Below, piece by piece: positions 15,854 through 23,787 of a DNA stretch of 36,980 bases (its first letter is position 1; each line of letters begins with the position of its first letter). Location of the stretch: the NCBI GenBank assembly GCA_937997485.1, contig CALKTH010000133.1, positions 1 through 36,980 of the forward strand, given 5' to 3'. The notes beneath the pieces are model-generated. The model was given only the letters and a program-made list of their open reading frames with translations. It was not told the origin of the DNA and did not search any database. The position numbers were made by a program, and so were the translations under genes. Origin of the DNA: an uncultured Acidimicrobiales bacterium (GTDB lineage: Bacteria; Actinomycetota; Acidimicrobiia; Acidimicrobiales; SZUA-35).

Positions 15854-17242
15854 TCAGGCTTGCCAGGCGGCGGCGACCGCTGCGGCAACCCGCTCACTCA
15901 CCGACTTGTCGAACACGCTCGGCATGATGTTTGCCTCCGTGAGCTCATCATCGTTGACGGACGCGGCGATGGCGTCTGCCGCTGCCAGTTTCATGGCCTC
16001 GGTGATGTCGGTCGCTCCGGCATCGAGTGCTCCGCGGAAGATGCCAGGGAAGGCGAGCACGTTGTTGATTTGGTTCGGGTAGTCGCTTCGTCCGGTCGCC
16101 ATGATGCGAACGAGACCTTCGACCTCTTCGGGCCGGATCTCCGGATCAGGATTGGCCATGGCAAAGACGATCGGGTCAGAAGCCATGGCCTTCACGTCAT
16201 CCACGGTGAGAACGCCGGGAGCGCTCACGCCGATGAAGACGTCCGCACCCGCCATGACATCAGAGAGCACGCCCTGCTTCCCGCTGGCGTTGGTGTTCTC
16301 AGCGAACCACTGCTTGGAGGAGTTGAGCCCCTCTCGTCCGTCGAAGATCGCTCCCTTGGAATCGACGCCTACAAGATCGGTGACGCCAGCTCCGAGCAGG
16401 ATCTTGGCAATAGCCACGCCCGCCGCGCCGACGCCGCTCAACACAACGGAGATCTCGTCCATCTCTTTGCCGACGAGCTTCAGCGCATTCTCGAGCCCAG
16501 CCAGCGTGACCACCGCAGTGCCGTGTTGGTCGTCGTGAAACACCGGAATGTCCAGACGCTTCTTGAGTTCTTCCTCGACATAAAACGCCCCGGGCGCGGC
16601 AATGTCCTCGAGGTTGATGCCACCGAACGTCGGCGCCAGCCGCACCACGGTTTCCACGATGTCTTCGGGCGAGTCGACGTCGATACAGATCGGGAAGGCG
16701 TCAACGCCTGCAAACTCCTTGAAGAGGAGCGCCTTGCCTTCCATGACCGGCATGGCGGCCTTTGGCCCAATATCGCCGAGCCCGAGCACAGCAGAGCCGT
16801 CGCTCACGATGGCGACGGTGTTCTTGCGAATCGTGTAGTCGTTCGCCTTCGTCTCGTCAGCGGCGATGGCGAGGCACACACGGGCTACGCCAGGCGTGTA
16901 TGCCATCGAGAGGTCATCCTTGTCCCCCACCGGGCACAGCGGGAGCGTCTCGATCTTGCCGCCTTCATGCATGCGAAACGTTCGGTCCCAACATTCAATG
17001 AGCGTGACCCCCGAGACGGCCCGCACCGTCTCGGTGATCACGCTTTGGTGCTCAACGCTTTCGCAGTTGACCACTATCTCCCGCTCGAGAGTGGGGCCCT
17101 TTGCCACGAATCCTTCGATGGCGAAGATGTTGCCTCCAGCCTCTCCGATGGCCGAGGTCAGCCGACCAAGGACACCGGGCACGTTGTCGAGTGACACGCG
17201 CATGCTGATGGAGAATTGGGTTGCGGGGACCGGAGCTGCCAT
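15854..17242 (-). CDS. NAD-dependent malic enzyme with N-terminal ACT domain
   Basis: The protein is 462 aa from the ATG at 17242; an upstream in-frame Met at 17290 adds 16 residues without family content. Residues 9-85 are an ACT domain (ISMRVSLDNVPGVLGRLTSAIGEAGGNIFAIEG), a small-molecule-binding regulator. The malic-enzyme core follows: SMAYTPGVARVC (Tyr of the active site), VSDGSAVLGLGDIGPKAAMPVMEGKALLFKEFAG (catalytic Lys region), CIDVDSPEDIVETV, GGINLEDIAAP (metal ligand) and IPVFHDDQHGTAVV. A Rossmann motif, SGVGAAGVAIAKILLGAGV, is next. It decarboxylates malate to pyruvate. The ACT domain suggests allosteric control, as in several bacterial NAD malic enzymes. It lies close to the malyl-CoA lyase genes. 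Confidence 0.92.
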   Translation of the reverse strand: MAAPVPATQFSISMRVSLDNVPGVLGRLTSAIGEAGGNIFAIEGFVAKGPTLEREIVVNCESVEHQSVITETVRAVSGVTLIECWDRTFRMHEGGKIETLPLCPVGDKDDLSMAYTPGVARVCLAIAADETKANDYTIRKNTVAIVSDGSAVLGLGDIGPKAAMPVMEGKALLFKEFAGVDAFPICIDVDSPEDIVETVVRLAPTFGGINLEDIAAPGAFYVEEELKKRLDIPVFHDDQHGTAVVTLAGLENALKLVGKEMDEISVVLSGVGAAGVAIAKILLGAGVTDLVGVDSKGAIFDGREGLNSSKQWFAENTNASGKQGVLSDVMAGADVFIGVSAPGVLTVDDVKAMASDPIVFAMANPDPEIRPEEVEGLVRIMATGRSDYPNQINNVLAFPGIFRGALDAGATDITEAMKLAAADAIAASVNDDELTEANIMPSVFDKSVSERVAAAVAAAWQA

Positions 17243-17499
17243 AGAACCGAACGCTAGTGCTGCTCGTGTCCTGCTCCCTCGTCCCCGCAAGTTTTCGGAC
17301 CGTTGTGCTTCATTGCACCCGGTCCGGCGTTGATGCTCATCGTTGAGAAGTGGCCACCGGATGTCCGCCCATCCGATGTCGGCTACGCCACGTCACTACC
17401 CTCCGTAATGCCCTCCGATGGTCATCGCTGCCATGTCCATATCTTGGCCGGTGGGTGACACGACCCCATCGGGGAATCCCCGGCGCACCTAGGGATCGT
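17243..17499. other. Intergenic stretch, no gene recognised
   Basis: This is the 257 bp upstream of the malic enzyme. I see no coding frame with family content, no tRNA and no riboswitch I can recognise. A short GC palindrome (CCCC-atc-GGGG-aat-CCCC, near 17463-17480) is the only local structure. The length would allow a promoter and a leader for the malic enzyme, but no clear -10/-35 pair stands out. Confidence 0.4.
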
Positions 17500-18240
17500 T
17501 TAGGGGTTCTGATTTCGGTCGTGTGACGTGTTCTCGATCGAGGTTGAAAGACGCTCGAGCGCACCCGGCGTACGGGCTCCCCACCAGAAAAGATCTTGGC
17601 CGTCAAGCCGCTGAACAGGGGCAATGTCGGCTAATTCGCTCAAGTGGCGGTCCTCGAACTCATACGGTTCTGACGGAACGAGGATGAGATCGGGCGACCG
17701 ACGTTGCACGTCATCGAGCGTCACTTCCGGGAAATCTGCTTGTGCATCCTTGTATACGTTTCGCGCTCCAAGATGTTCGAGAAGTGTCGACCCGTACGTG
17801 TTTGCGCCGATCGTCATCCAGGGGCGACGCCAGATGGGAACGAACACCGCCATCGTTGATTCCTCGGTTTCGGGCGCGGCAAGGGGTGACACTGCGCAGG
17901 CCTCTGCCAGCGCTGCCGGAAGGCGTACCGTCTCCGCAAGCACCGCCATCTCACGAGGCACGTCTCCAAGACGCTCAACGTTGAGTGCGACCACGACGAG
18001 GCCTCGTGCCTCCAGTGCCTCGGCGTCTTCCTTGCGGTTCTCGACCTTGTCGAGGAGGACAACGTCAGGCTGGAGCGCGGCAATCGCTTCGAGGTCGGGG
18101 TTCTTTGTTCCGCCGACGTGCAGCAGATCGGGCTGCTCGCAATAGCGGGTGCAAGCGACGGGATCGAGCCCCCAGGCCCTGAGCGTCTCGGTGATGGAAG
18201 GAACGAGGCTCACGGCTCGCACGGTGGATGCAGCGCTCAC
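17500..18240 (-). CDS. BtuF-like helical-backbone substrate-binding protein without signal peptide
   Basis: This 246-aa protein has the TroA/BtuF fold pattern: VRAVSLVPSITETLRAWGLDPVACTRYCEQP at the start, NPDLEAIAALQPDVVLLDKVENRKEDAEALEARGLVVV, then WMTIGANTYGSTLLEHLGARNVYKD and FPEVTLDDVQRRSPDLILVPSEPYEF. In the family these receptors deliver cobalamin or iron complexes to ABC importers. Here there is no signal peptide or lipobox at the start, and no permease or ATPase gene nearby. A cytosolic or re-purposed binding protein is therefore likely. The next gene in its direction of transcription is the malic enzyme, 257 bp away. Confidence 0.78.
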   Translation of the reverse strand: MSAASTVRAVSLVPSITETLRAWGLDPVACTRYCEQPDLLHVGGTKNPDLEAIAALQPDVVLLDKVENRKEDAEALEARGLVVVALNVERLGDVPREMAVLAETVRLPAALAEACAVSPLAAPETEESTMAVFVPIWRRPWMTIGANTYGSTLLEHLGARNVYKDAQADFPEVTLDDVQRRSPDLILVPSEPYEFEDRHLSELADIAPVQRLDGQDLFWWGARTPGALERLSTSIENTSHDRNQNP

Positions 18241-18264
18241 GGTGGATCGGTCTGTGAGCCCGCG

Positions 18265-18891
18265 CTAGAGCCGACGGAGCAGATCGGTCTTCTTGGCGTC
18301 GAACTCGGCGTCGGTGAGCACACCACGTTGCCGGAGTTCGTCGAGCTTTTCGATCTGCTCGGGAATCGAGATCCCTGGTCCGCCAGCCATGTTCTGACCG
18401 ACTCGGTCGAACTTGCGGTTCTCGTTGCCTTCCATCTGCCGGTAAATCTCGTTCTGCACGTTCAACGGGCGGCGGATGTCCGTGAACTTGGAGCTGCCTT
18501 GCTCGGAGGCGGACTCGATCTCCAGGTCCCCGCTGCGAATGAAGCGCTCGAGGAGGTTCTGTTTGAAGAACACGGTGTTGATGCGCTCGAGGGGAATCTC
18601 GATGCCCTGCCGAGTGAGGACGCCCGTGCGGGAGATCAACCGATCAGTCGTCACGACGAAGTTGGTCGTGGCCCACACGATGTACTTCAAGCCGAACCAG
18701 ACGACCGAGACGAGGATGAGGACACCAGCAATCATGTTGATCACGGTGTTCTGGATGACGGCGAGGGCGATCACGCCAACGGCGATCGCGGCGAGCAACG
18801 CACCGATGGGTTCAACGAAGAACCACCAGTGAGGGCGCAGATCGAGAATCACCTTCTCGTCAGCATTCAGTTGATCCTTGGGATAGGCCAC
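18265..18891 (-). CDS. PH-domain (YdbS-like) membrane protein with SHOCT tail
   Basis: The protein is 208 aa, starting at the GTG at 18891. Two membrane helices (about residues 27-48 and 51-72: IGALLAAIAVGVIALAVI, MIAGVLILVSVVWFGL) precede a bacterial PH domain of the DUF304/YdbS group: TTNFVVTTDRLISRTGVLTRQGIEIPLERINTVFF, then SGDLEIESAS. The C-terminal 30 residues (IPEQIEKLDELRQRGVLTDAEFDAKKTDLL) are a SHOCT motif, a short helical oligomerisation module. It lies 24 bp upstream of the BtuF-like gene, in the same orientation. Confidence 0.88.
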   Translation of the reverse strand: MAYPKDQLNADEKVILDLRPHWWFFVEPIGALLAAIAVGVIALAVIQNTVINMIAGVLILVSVVWFGLKYIVWATTNFVVTTDRLISRTGVLTRQGIEIPLERINTVFFKQNLLERFIRSGDLEIESASEQGSSKFTDIRRPLNVQNEIYRQMEGNENRKFDRVGQNMAGGPGISIPEQIEKLDELRQRGVLTDAEFDAKKTDLLRRL

Positions 18892-18917
18892 GGCGCGAGG
18901 TTAGTCGTTGCTCTCCG

Positions 18918-20963
18918 GTGTCACAGGCGGCTGGTACGTTGCTCGACGTGGATGCAGATGAGCTCCTGGTCGGGCTGAACGACCGTCAGATCGCCGCCGT
19001 GACCAGCGATGGCGGGCCACTCGTCGTGCTCGCCGGGGCTGGCTCGGGAAAGACCCGCGTGCTCACCCGTCGCATCGCATGGCGAGTGCTCGAGGGCCAG
19101 ACGGACCCGAACCGGGTGTTGGCACTCACCTTCACCCGCAAGGCAGCAGGTGAGCTACGCACTCGTCTTCTTCAGATGGGTATGCGAGACAATGTCGTGG
19201 CCGGCACCTTCCACGGAGTGGCCCTCACCCAGCTGCGTCAACGGTGGGAGGAGCGAGGCATCACGCCACCTTCCATGCTCGACCGCAAGTTCCGGTTCGT
19301 GGCTCAGCTCGTTGGGCGCCGGCCGGGGGTGGAAATCCTCGATGTCGTGAGCGAGATCGAGTGGGCCCGCGCCCGTCTCGTGGCTCCCGAGCACTACGCA
19401 GGTGCCGCCGAGATCGCTGGCCGCACTCCCCCGATGCCGGCCGACGCGTTCGCTGAGCTCATGGTCGAGTTTCAGCAGGAGAAGCGTCGGCGCCGGGTCG
19501 TGGACTTCGACGATCTGCTGGCCTTGGCGATTCGGGATCTCAATGAGGACCCCGACTACGCGGCGGCGATCCGCTGGCGACACCGTCACCTCTATGTCGA
19601 CGAGTTCCAGGACGTCAACCCGCTCCAGTTCGAGCTACTCAAGGCCTGGCGAGGCAAAACCGACGACCTCTTCGTCGTTGGCGACCCGAATCAGGCCATC
19701 TACGGCTGGAACGGCGCCGATCCGAATCTGTTGGCCAACTTCGAAAAGCGAGAACCAAAGGCCACCGTCATTCGCTTGGTCGACAACTATCGCTCCACAC
19801 CCCAAGTCATCACGCTGGCGACCGCAGCCCTTGAAGGCAAGGGGGGCCAACTCATCCCCCATCTGCCGGACGGGCCGATTCCGGGGGTCAAGTCGTACAC
19901 GAACGATCAGGCCGAAGCGGCGGGCATCGCCAAAGCCATCCGAGCCGCCAAGGCCAACGACAATCGATGGTCCGATCAGGCCGTGCTGGTCCGCACCAAC
20001 GCCCAGCTCGTACCGATCGAACAGGCCCTGAACGACATCGGCGTTCCCGTGCGAGTCAAGGGCGGGGCCGGGCCGCTCTCCACGCCCGAAGTCCGCTCTG
20101 AGCTTCGGGCGCTGGGCCGGGAAGGCATCGACCTGCGGCACGCCATCAGCAAGCTGGACGAAGACCTGGCGACCCCGGACGAAGCCAACGGCTCCGGCGC
20201 TGCCACCGACTCGACCACCGTGAATGCGGCCGAGGTCGAACGAAAGCAGAACCTCGGAGCCCTGAGCCGCCTCGTGCATGAGTACCTGGCGCTGGATTCA
20301 TTCCCCACCGGGCCTGGGCTCTTGGCGTGGATCGCCACTATTCAGGCGGCCGAGGTCGACGCGGGCAACGATGCAGTGGAACTCGCCACGTTCCACGGCG
20401 CGAAGGGCCTCGAGTGGCCGATCGTCCATGTCGCCGGTCTCGAGAAGGGCTACGTACCGATTGGCTACGCCAAGACGGGCGCCCAGCTCGCTGAGGAACG
20501 TCGGCTGTTGTACGTGGCCGTCACTCGAGCGGAGCGGGAGCTGCACCTCACCTGGTCAGCCGAGCGCACGTTCGGCATGAAGACGGTGAAGCGTCAGCCG
20601 TCACCTCAGCTCGACGCACTGCAGTCCGCCATCGATCACCTCCGCCGAGGGCATCGACCGGTCGATTGGAAGGCGCAGATGATCAAGTCTCGCGCCGCCA
20701 TTCCCAAGAAGGGAAAGGGATCCAACACCGATCCGAACCCAGTCGACGATCCCCTCTTCGAGGCATTGCGAGCCTGGCGTCGAACTCGTGCCAAGGCGGC
20801 AGACGTTCCGGCGTACGTCATCTTCAACGATCAAACGCTCCGGGCGATCGCGAAGCGCCAGCCCAAGACCAAGTCGGCCCTGGCCGGCATGCCCGGTATC
20901 GGACCGGCCAAGCTGGAGCGTTTCGGCGAGGAAGTGATCGATCTCGTCAAGGAGAACGCATGA
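18918..20963 (+). CDS. uvrD2: UvrD2-type ATP-dependent 3'-5' DNA helicase with HRDC domain
   Basis: This 681-aa superfamily 1 helicase has the motifs in order: Q-motif LNDRQIAAV, Walker A AGAGSGKTR (about residues 38-46), Ia TFTRKAAGELRTR, II VDEFQD, III GDPNQAIYGWNGAD, IV DNYRSTPQV, V ATFHGAKGLEWPIV and VI LYVAVTRAERELHL. The C-terminal 75 residues form an HRDC domain (DDPLFEALRAWRRTRAKAADVPAYVIFNDQTL...LAGMPGIGPAKLERFGEEV). Mycobacterial UvrD2 carries a tetracysteine motif between helicase and HRDC; this protein contains no cysteine at all. The start is the GTG at 18918, with a GTG at 18948 as alternative. The role is DNA repair or replication-associated unwinding. Confidence 0.9.
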   Translation: MSQAAGTLLDVDADELLVGLNDRQIAAVTSDGGPLVVLAGAGSGKTRVLTRRIAWRVLEGQTDPNRVLALTFTRKAAGELRTRLLQMGMRDNVVAGTFHGVALTQLRQRWEERGITPPSMLDRKFRFVAQLVGRRPGVEILDVVSEIEWARARLVAPEHYAGAAEIAGRTPPMPADAFAELMVEFQQEKRRRRVVDFDDLLALAIRDLNEDPDYAAAIRWRHRHLYVDEFQDVNPLQFELLKAWRGKTDDLFVVGDPNQAIYGWNGADPNLLANFEKREPKATVIRLVDNYRSTPQVITLATAALEGKGGQLIPHLPDGPIPGVKSYTNDQAEAAGIAKAIRAAKANDNRWSDQAVLVRTNAQLVPIEQALNDIGVPVRVKGGAGPLSTPEVRSELRALGREGIDLRHAISKLDEDLATPDEANGSGAATDSTTVNAAEVERKQNLGALSRLVHEYLALDSFPTGPGLLAWIATIQAAEVDAGNDAVELATFHGAKGLEWPIVHVAGLEKGYVPIGYAKTGAQLAEERRLLYVAVTRAERELHLTWSAERTFGMKTVKRQPSPQLDALQSAIDHLRRGHRPVDWKAQMIKSRAAIPKKGKGSNTDPNPVDDPLFEALRAWRRTRAKAADVPAYVIFNDQTLRAIAKRQPKTKSALAGMPGIGPAKLERFGEEVIDLVKENA

Positions 20964-21014
20964 CCCGCTGTCGCCGCCCGATGATCAAAGTCGAAGCGGT
21001 GCTCTTGGTTCTCG

Positions 21015-21042
21015 GCGAGAAGTGAGCAGCGAGAAGTGAGCA
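21015..21042. repeat. 14-bp perfect tandem duplication
   Basis: GCGAGAAGTGAGCA occurs twice head to tail (21015-21028 and 21029-21042), and the next bases begin a third copy (GCGAG). It lies between the convergent ends of uvrD2 and the glycerophosphodiesterase gene. It shares TGAGCAGCGAG with the duplication at 13725-13750. Confidence 0.85.
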
Positions 21043-21057
21043 GCGAGGAGGCGCCGC

Positions 21058-21783
21058 TCAGCGGAGAAGCGCCACTGCCATGGCGACGTCGTTCGCCGAG
21101 CAGGAGTCGGCTCCAACATCGATCGCTCGCTGAAGCTCCTCAACGCCCACCGCATCATTGGCATGCACGCGGTAGCCCAGCTCCTTCAGGCCGAGGGCGA
21201 TCGGCTCGGTGATGGTCCGCGCTGGCACATGGGCGACATCGAAACCTGCGGTCTCTGCGGTTCCCAGCACGTAGCGCTCGTAGATCGCTTGGTTCATCCA
21301 CGGCTCCGGCAGCTTGGAAAACAAGCCCAGTTTCGCCTGGGGCCACTCAACCTTCAGACGCGTGAGCATCGGATGGTTCCACCCTGTGAACTTCACTCGG
21401 TCGAACACGCCGGCAGCGTGGACCTCCGCAAGCACCGCATCGAGAACCGAGCGTCCTTGAGTCTTGATCTCGAGCTCGAACACGGCCGCGGGCAGCGGCA
21501 GAACCTCCCCGAGCAACGGCACTCGCTCGCCTGCGAAGTCGGAGCTGAACCAAGCGCCAGCATCCAAGGCTCGAACATCACCCAGCGTGGATTCGAAGAC
21601 CGGGCCGGATCCGTTCGTTGTCCGCTCGAGCATGGCGTCGTGCATCACCACGGCGTGACCGTCACTTGTCAGCTGGACGTCGAATTCGAAACCGTCAGCC
21701 CCGAGCGCGAGGGCCCGCTCGAACGCAGACATGGTGTTTTCTGGCGCCTCTTCGGAAGCACCGCGATGTCCGATGATCTGCAT
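21058..21783 (-). CDS. Glycerophosphodiester phosphodiesterase
   Basis: The protein is 241 aa from the ATG at 21783; the longer open frame upstream belongs to the neighbouring gene. The GDPD signatures are MQIIGHRGASEEAPENT (His-Arg and Glu), FEFDVQLTSDGHAVVMHDAMLERTTNG (metal-binding Glu/Asp and catalytic His), VFELEIKTQ (the second metal ligand) and VKFTGWNHPML. It hydrolyses glycerophosphodiesters to glycerol-3-phosphate and an alcohol. There is no signal peptide, so it is cytosolic and probably recycles phospholipid head groups. GAGG 9-12 bases before the ATG gives a ribosome-binding site. It starts 11 bp after the upstream GNAT stop, so the two form an operon. Confidence 0.9.
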   Translation of the reverse strand: MQIIGHRGASEEAPENTMSAFERALALGADGFEFDVQLTSDGHAVVMHDAMLERTTNGSGPVFESTLGDVRALDAGAWFSSDFAGERVPLLGEVLPLPAAVFELEIKTQGRSVLDAVLAEVHAAGVFDRVKFTGWNHPMLTRLKVEWPQAKLGLFSKLPEPWMNQAIYERYVLGTAETAGFDVAHVPARTITEPIALGLKELGYRVHANDAVGVEELQRAIDVGADSCSANDVAMAVALLR

Positions 21784-21794
21784 GGTCGATGTCC

Positions 21795-22589
21795 TCAGCC
21801 TTCGCTTCGGTCTGCCGTCAGTGCGGTTCGGGTGAACGAATGGGTCCGTGCCACCTCGACGAAGCCGAGGCGGGCGTACCAATCCAGCGGCCAGTCGCCG
21901 ACAACGGCCGAGAGAAAGACAAGATCGCATCCCTCGCTAGCAGCCTTGCCCAGCGAAGCACTCAGCAATGAGCTGGCATAGCCCTTCCCTCGATGGTCCG
22001 GATGCGTGGAGAGGTTCTCGAACTGGGCGATCCGCTGGGCGCGATCGACAAAGAGATCCGAGCGCGCCGCAATCGCATCGCCCTCCAAAACCACGGCGTG
22101 CGTGACATCGGCGCTTCTGGTGTAGAGCTCCGTTCGATCTGCGAGCTGACGATGCACCTCAGCGGACGAGTCCGGGAGGTTGAGCTTCCAGTCCCGGAGC
22201 AGGGCCGGCCTCAGGGCGTCGATGGTGATCTCGCTTACATCATGGACGGGCGCCGTCATCCCGGCACCTCGGTGGACCATCACGGCGAGCGACTCTTCCT
22301 CATAGCCAGCAGTCAAGAAGTCGTCTCGGACCGCTCCGTCGATCGGCCCGGCCTCGATGGTCACCGATCGATGACGCATGGCAGCTCCGCCAAGGTGAGT
22401 TTCCATGGCCTCCACGATCTCGGCTGCAGCCGTCGTCTCGGTCACGACCAATCTGTTGTGATCGCGCGACGACGGATAGTCGTGCTGCAGCAGCACAAAG
22501 CCCCATGGATTGTCAACGACTTCGGTGGCCTGCGCTCGGGCAAAGCGATGTGTGAACGCCAAGATGCGATCGAGATCTGCCGTGGTCAC
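21795..22589 (-). CDS. GNAT family N-acetyltransferase (two-lobed)
   Basis: The start is the GTG at 22589 (264 aa); the open frame upstream of it runs through a hairpin and into the end of the next gene and has no family content. The C-terminal half is a standard GNAT domain with IAQFENLSTHPDHRGKGYASSLLSASL (acetyl-CoA binding) and LDWYARLGFVEVARTHSF. The N-terminal half (residues 1-110) also has a degenerate GNAT-like layout (GFVLLQHDYPSSRDHNRLVV, FLTAGYEEESLAVMV), as in two-domain acetyltransferases. The substrate is unknown. It is followed by the glycerophosphodiesterase. Confidence 0.82.
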   Translation of the reverse strand: MTTADLDRILAFTHRFARAQATEVVDNPWGFVLLQHDYPSSRDHNRLVVTETTAAAEIVEAMETHLGGAAMRHRSVTIEAGPIDGAVRDDFLTAGYEEESLAVMVHRGAGMTAPVHDVSEITIDALRPALLRDWKLNLPDSSAEVHRQLADRTELYTRSADVTHAVVLEGDAIAARSDLFVDRAQRIAQFENLSTHPDHRGKGYASSLLSASLGKAASEGCDLVFLSAVVGDWPLDWYARLGFVEVARTHSFTRTALTADRSEG

Positions 22590-22648
22590 CGAACAGACAG
22601 TACGCCTTGAACAAGGACCCCACCGAGTCTTTCCATGGCCAGCCACCC

Positions 22649-22707
22649 CCACCAGAATTGCGGACCTCATGTACCTCAGAGGTATATGAGCGCGGCAATT
22701 CTGGTGG
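22649..22707. repeat. Long two-part hairpin (59 nt) between operon segments
   Basis: The outer arms CCACCAGAATTGC (22649-22661) and GCAATTCTGGTGG (22695-22707) are perfect. A 4x4 internal loop follows. The inner arms CTCATGTACCTC (22666-22677) and GAGGTATATGAG (22679-22690) pair fully, allowing one G-T wobble. It lies 36 bp after the racemase-like gene end and 59 bp before the GNAT start, so it may attenuate or stop minus-strand transcription. It has no T-run. Confidence 0.75.
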
Positions 22708-22730
22708 TTCTGAAGCTGGTGGTTCTGAAG
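22701..22730. repeat. 15-bp perfect tandem duplication overlapping the hairpin arm
   Basis: CTGGTGGTTCTGAAG is repeated exactly (22701-22715 and 22716-22730). The first copy begins inside the right arm of the hairpin at 22649-22707, so the arm sequence CTGGTGG is duplicated next to the stem. Confidence 0.85.
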
Positions 22731-22743
22731 GTTGATGCTGAGG

Positions 22744-23769
22744 TCAGCTGCTGGGCCAGGTGTCGCCGACCCGGTAGCCCGCGGGCCAGGGGTCGGTGGG
22801 ATCGAGTTCGTGTTCGTAGCGACCGGTGATCCACGCTCGGCCAGAGATGCGAGGCACGACGGCCGCCCGCTCACTCGAGCCGGAGCCGACCGTCGTCTCC
22901 CGAACGATCTCGCCGCCGAACTCCGAGCCGATCACCGATCGCATCAGCAGGCGGTCGCCCGTCCGGGCCCGACCCTGATCGTGCAGCAAGCCGAGTCGGG
23001 CCGATACGCCTGTGCCGGTCGGCGAGCGATCGAGCTTGCCCGGCTGGATCACCGAGGTCGATGTCATCTCGAACCCGTTGACCCCCTCAGTGAGTGGCCC
23101 CGCGATCTGGCAGAACGAGATGTGGTCCCAGTCGTTCTCCGGATGCTCGAAGCCGAGCTGCTCGTTCGCGGCGTCCACGACCCGCATGCCAATGTCGACC
23201 AGCGCCCGGCCCGCCTCCGGCACGATCGACACACCAAGGTCGGAGGCGTCGACGAGCACGAAACTGTCGCCGCCGAACGCAGTATCGACTCGGAGCTCGC
23301 CGAGTCCCGCGACATCCAGCATCACGTCTCGCTGGTGGGCGAACGACGGCACGTTCTCCACCGAGATTCGGCGAACCTTGCCGTCGGCGCAGTCCGCTCG
23401 CACGGCAACAACCCCGGCGGGCGCTTCCAACCGCAGCTCAGTCACCGGCTCGGTCATCGGAACGATTCCCGTCTCGAGCACCACATTGGCGACGCACATC
23501 GAGTTCGACCCGGACATGGGCGGCGTGTCCGCAGGCTCCATGATGATGAATCCGATGTCGGCCGTTGGATCAATGGCCGGCACCAGGAGGTTCACATGCC
23601 GGAACAACCCGCCTCGCGGCTCGTTGAGCACGAAGTTGCGAAGCGTCTGGTCCCGGGCGATGAAGCTCCGTTGTTCCCAAAGGGTTTCGCCCGGCGGTGC
23701 GGCAACACCACCCACGATCACATCACCGACTTCTCCTTCGGCATGACAGCCGACGATCTGCAATCTCAT
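22744..23769 (-). CDS. Proline racemase-superfamily protein, Ser/Thr active-site type
   Basis: The protein is 341 aa, full length for the family. The two catalytic positions sit in [10 protein letters not shown] (Ser86 where racemases have Cys) and LDRSPTGTG (Thr251 where racemases have Cys). Proline racemase and 4-hydroxyproline epimerase use Cys/Cys, or Ser/Cys in one subgroup. Trans-3-hydroxyproline dehydratases use Cys/Thr. This one has neither cysteine at the catalytic positions; the Cys92 six residues later is not the usual base. Similar Ser/Thr paralogues exist in other bacteria as far as I recall, and their reaction is unclear. The gene starts 18 bp after the antiporter stop and is likely cotranscribed with it. 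Confidence 0.82.
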   Translation of the reverse strand: MRLQIVGCHAEGEVGDVIVGGVAAPPGETLWEQRSFIARDQTLRNFVLNEPRGGLFRHVNLLVPAIDPTADIGFIIMEPADTPPMSGSNSMCVANVVLETGIVPMTEPVTELRLEAPAGVVAVRADCADGKVRRISVENVPSFAHQRDVMLDVAGLGELRVDTAFGGDSFVLVDASDLGVSIVPEAGRALVDIGMRVVDAANEQLGFEHPENDWDHISFCQIAGPLTEGVNGFEMTSTSVIQPGKLDRSPTGTGVSARLGLLHDQGRARTGDRLLMRSVIGSEFGGEIVRETTVGSGSSERAAVVPRISGRAWITGRYEHELDPTDPWPAGYRVGDTWPSS

Positions 23770-23787
23770 CGCATCACATGTGTCCCA

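Noticed and set aside
15809..17194. 461-aa open frame antisense to the malic enzyme
   Set aside because: It has no recognisable domain and the opposite strand carries an intact malic enzyme, so it is a shadow frame.
17243..17499. Possible riboswitch or leader RNA upstream of malic enzyme
   Set aside because: I could not match a known riboswitch core. Only a small GC palindrome is visible.
22590..22874. N-terminal extension of the GNAT gene through the hairpin
   Set aside because: It passes through the hairpin and the duplicated repeat and into the racemase 3' end, without family content.
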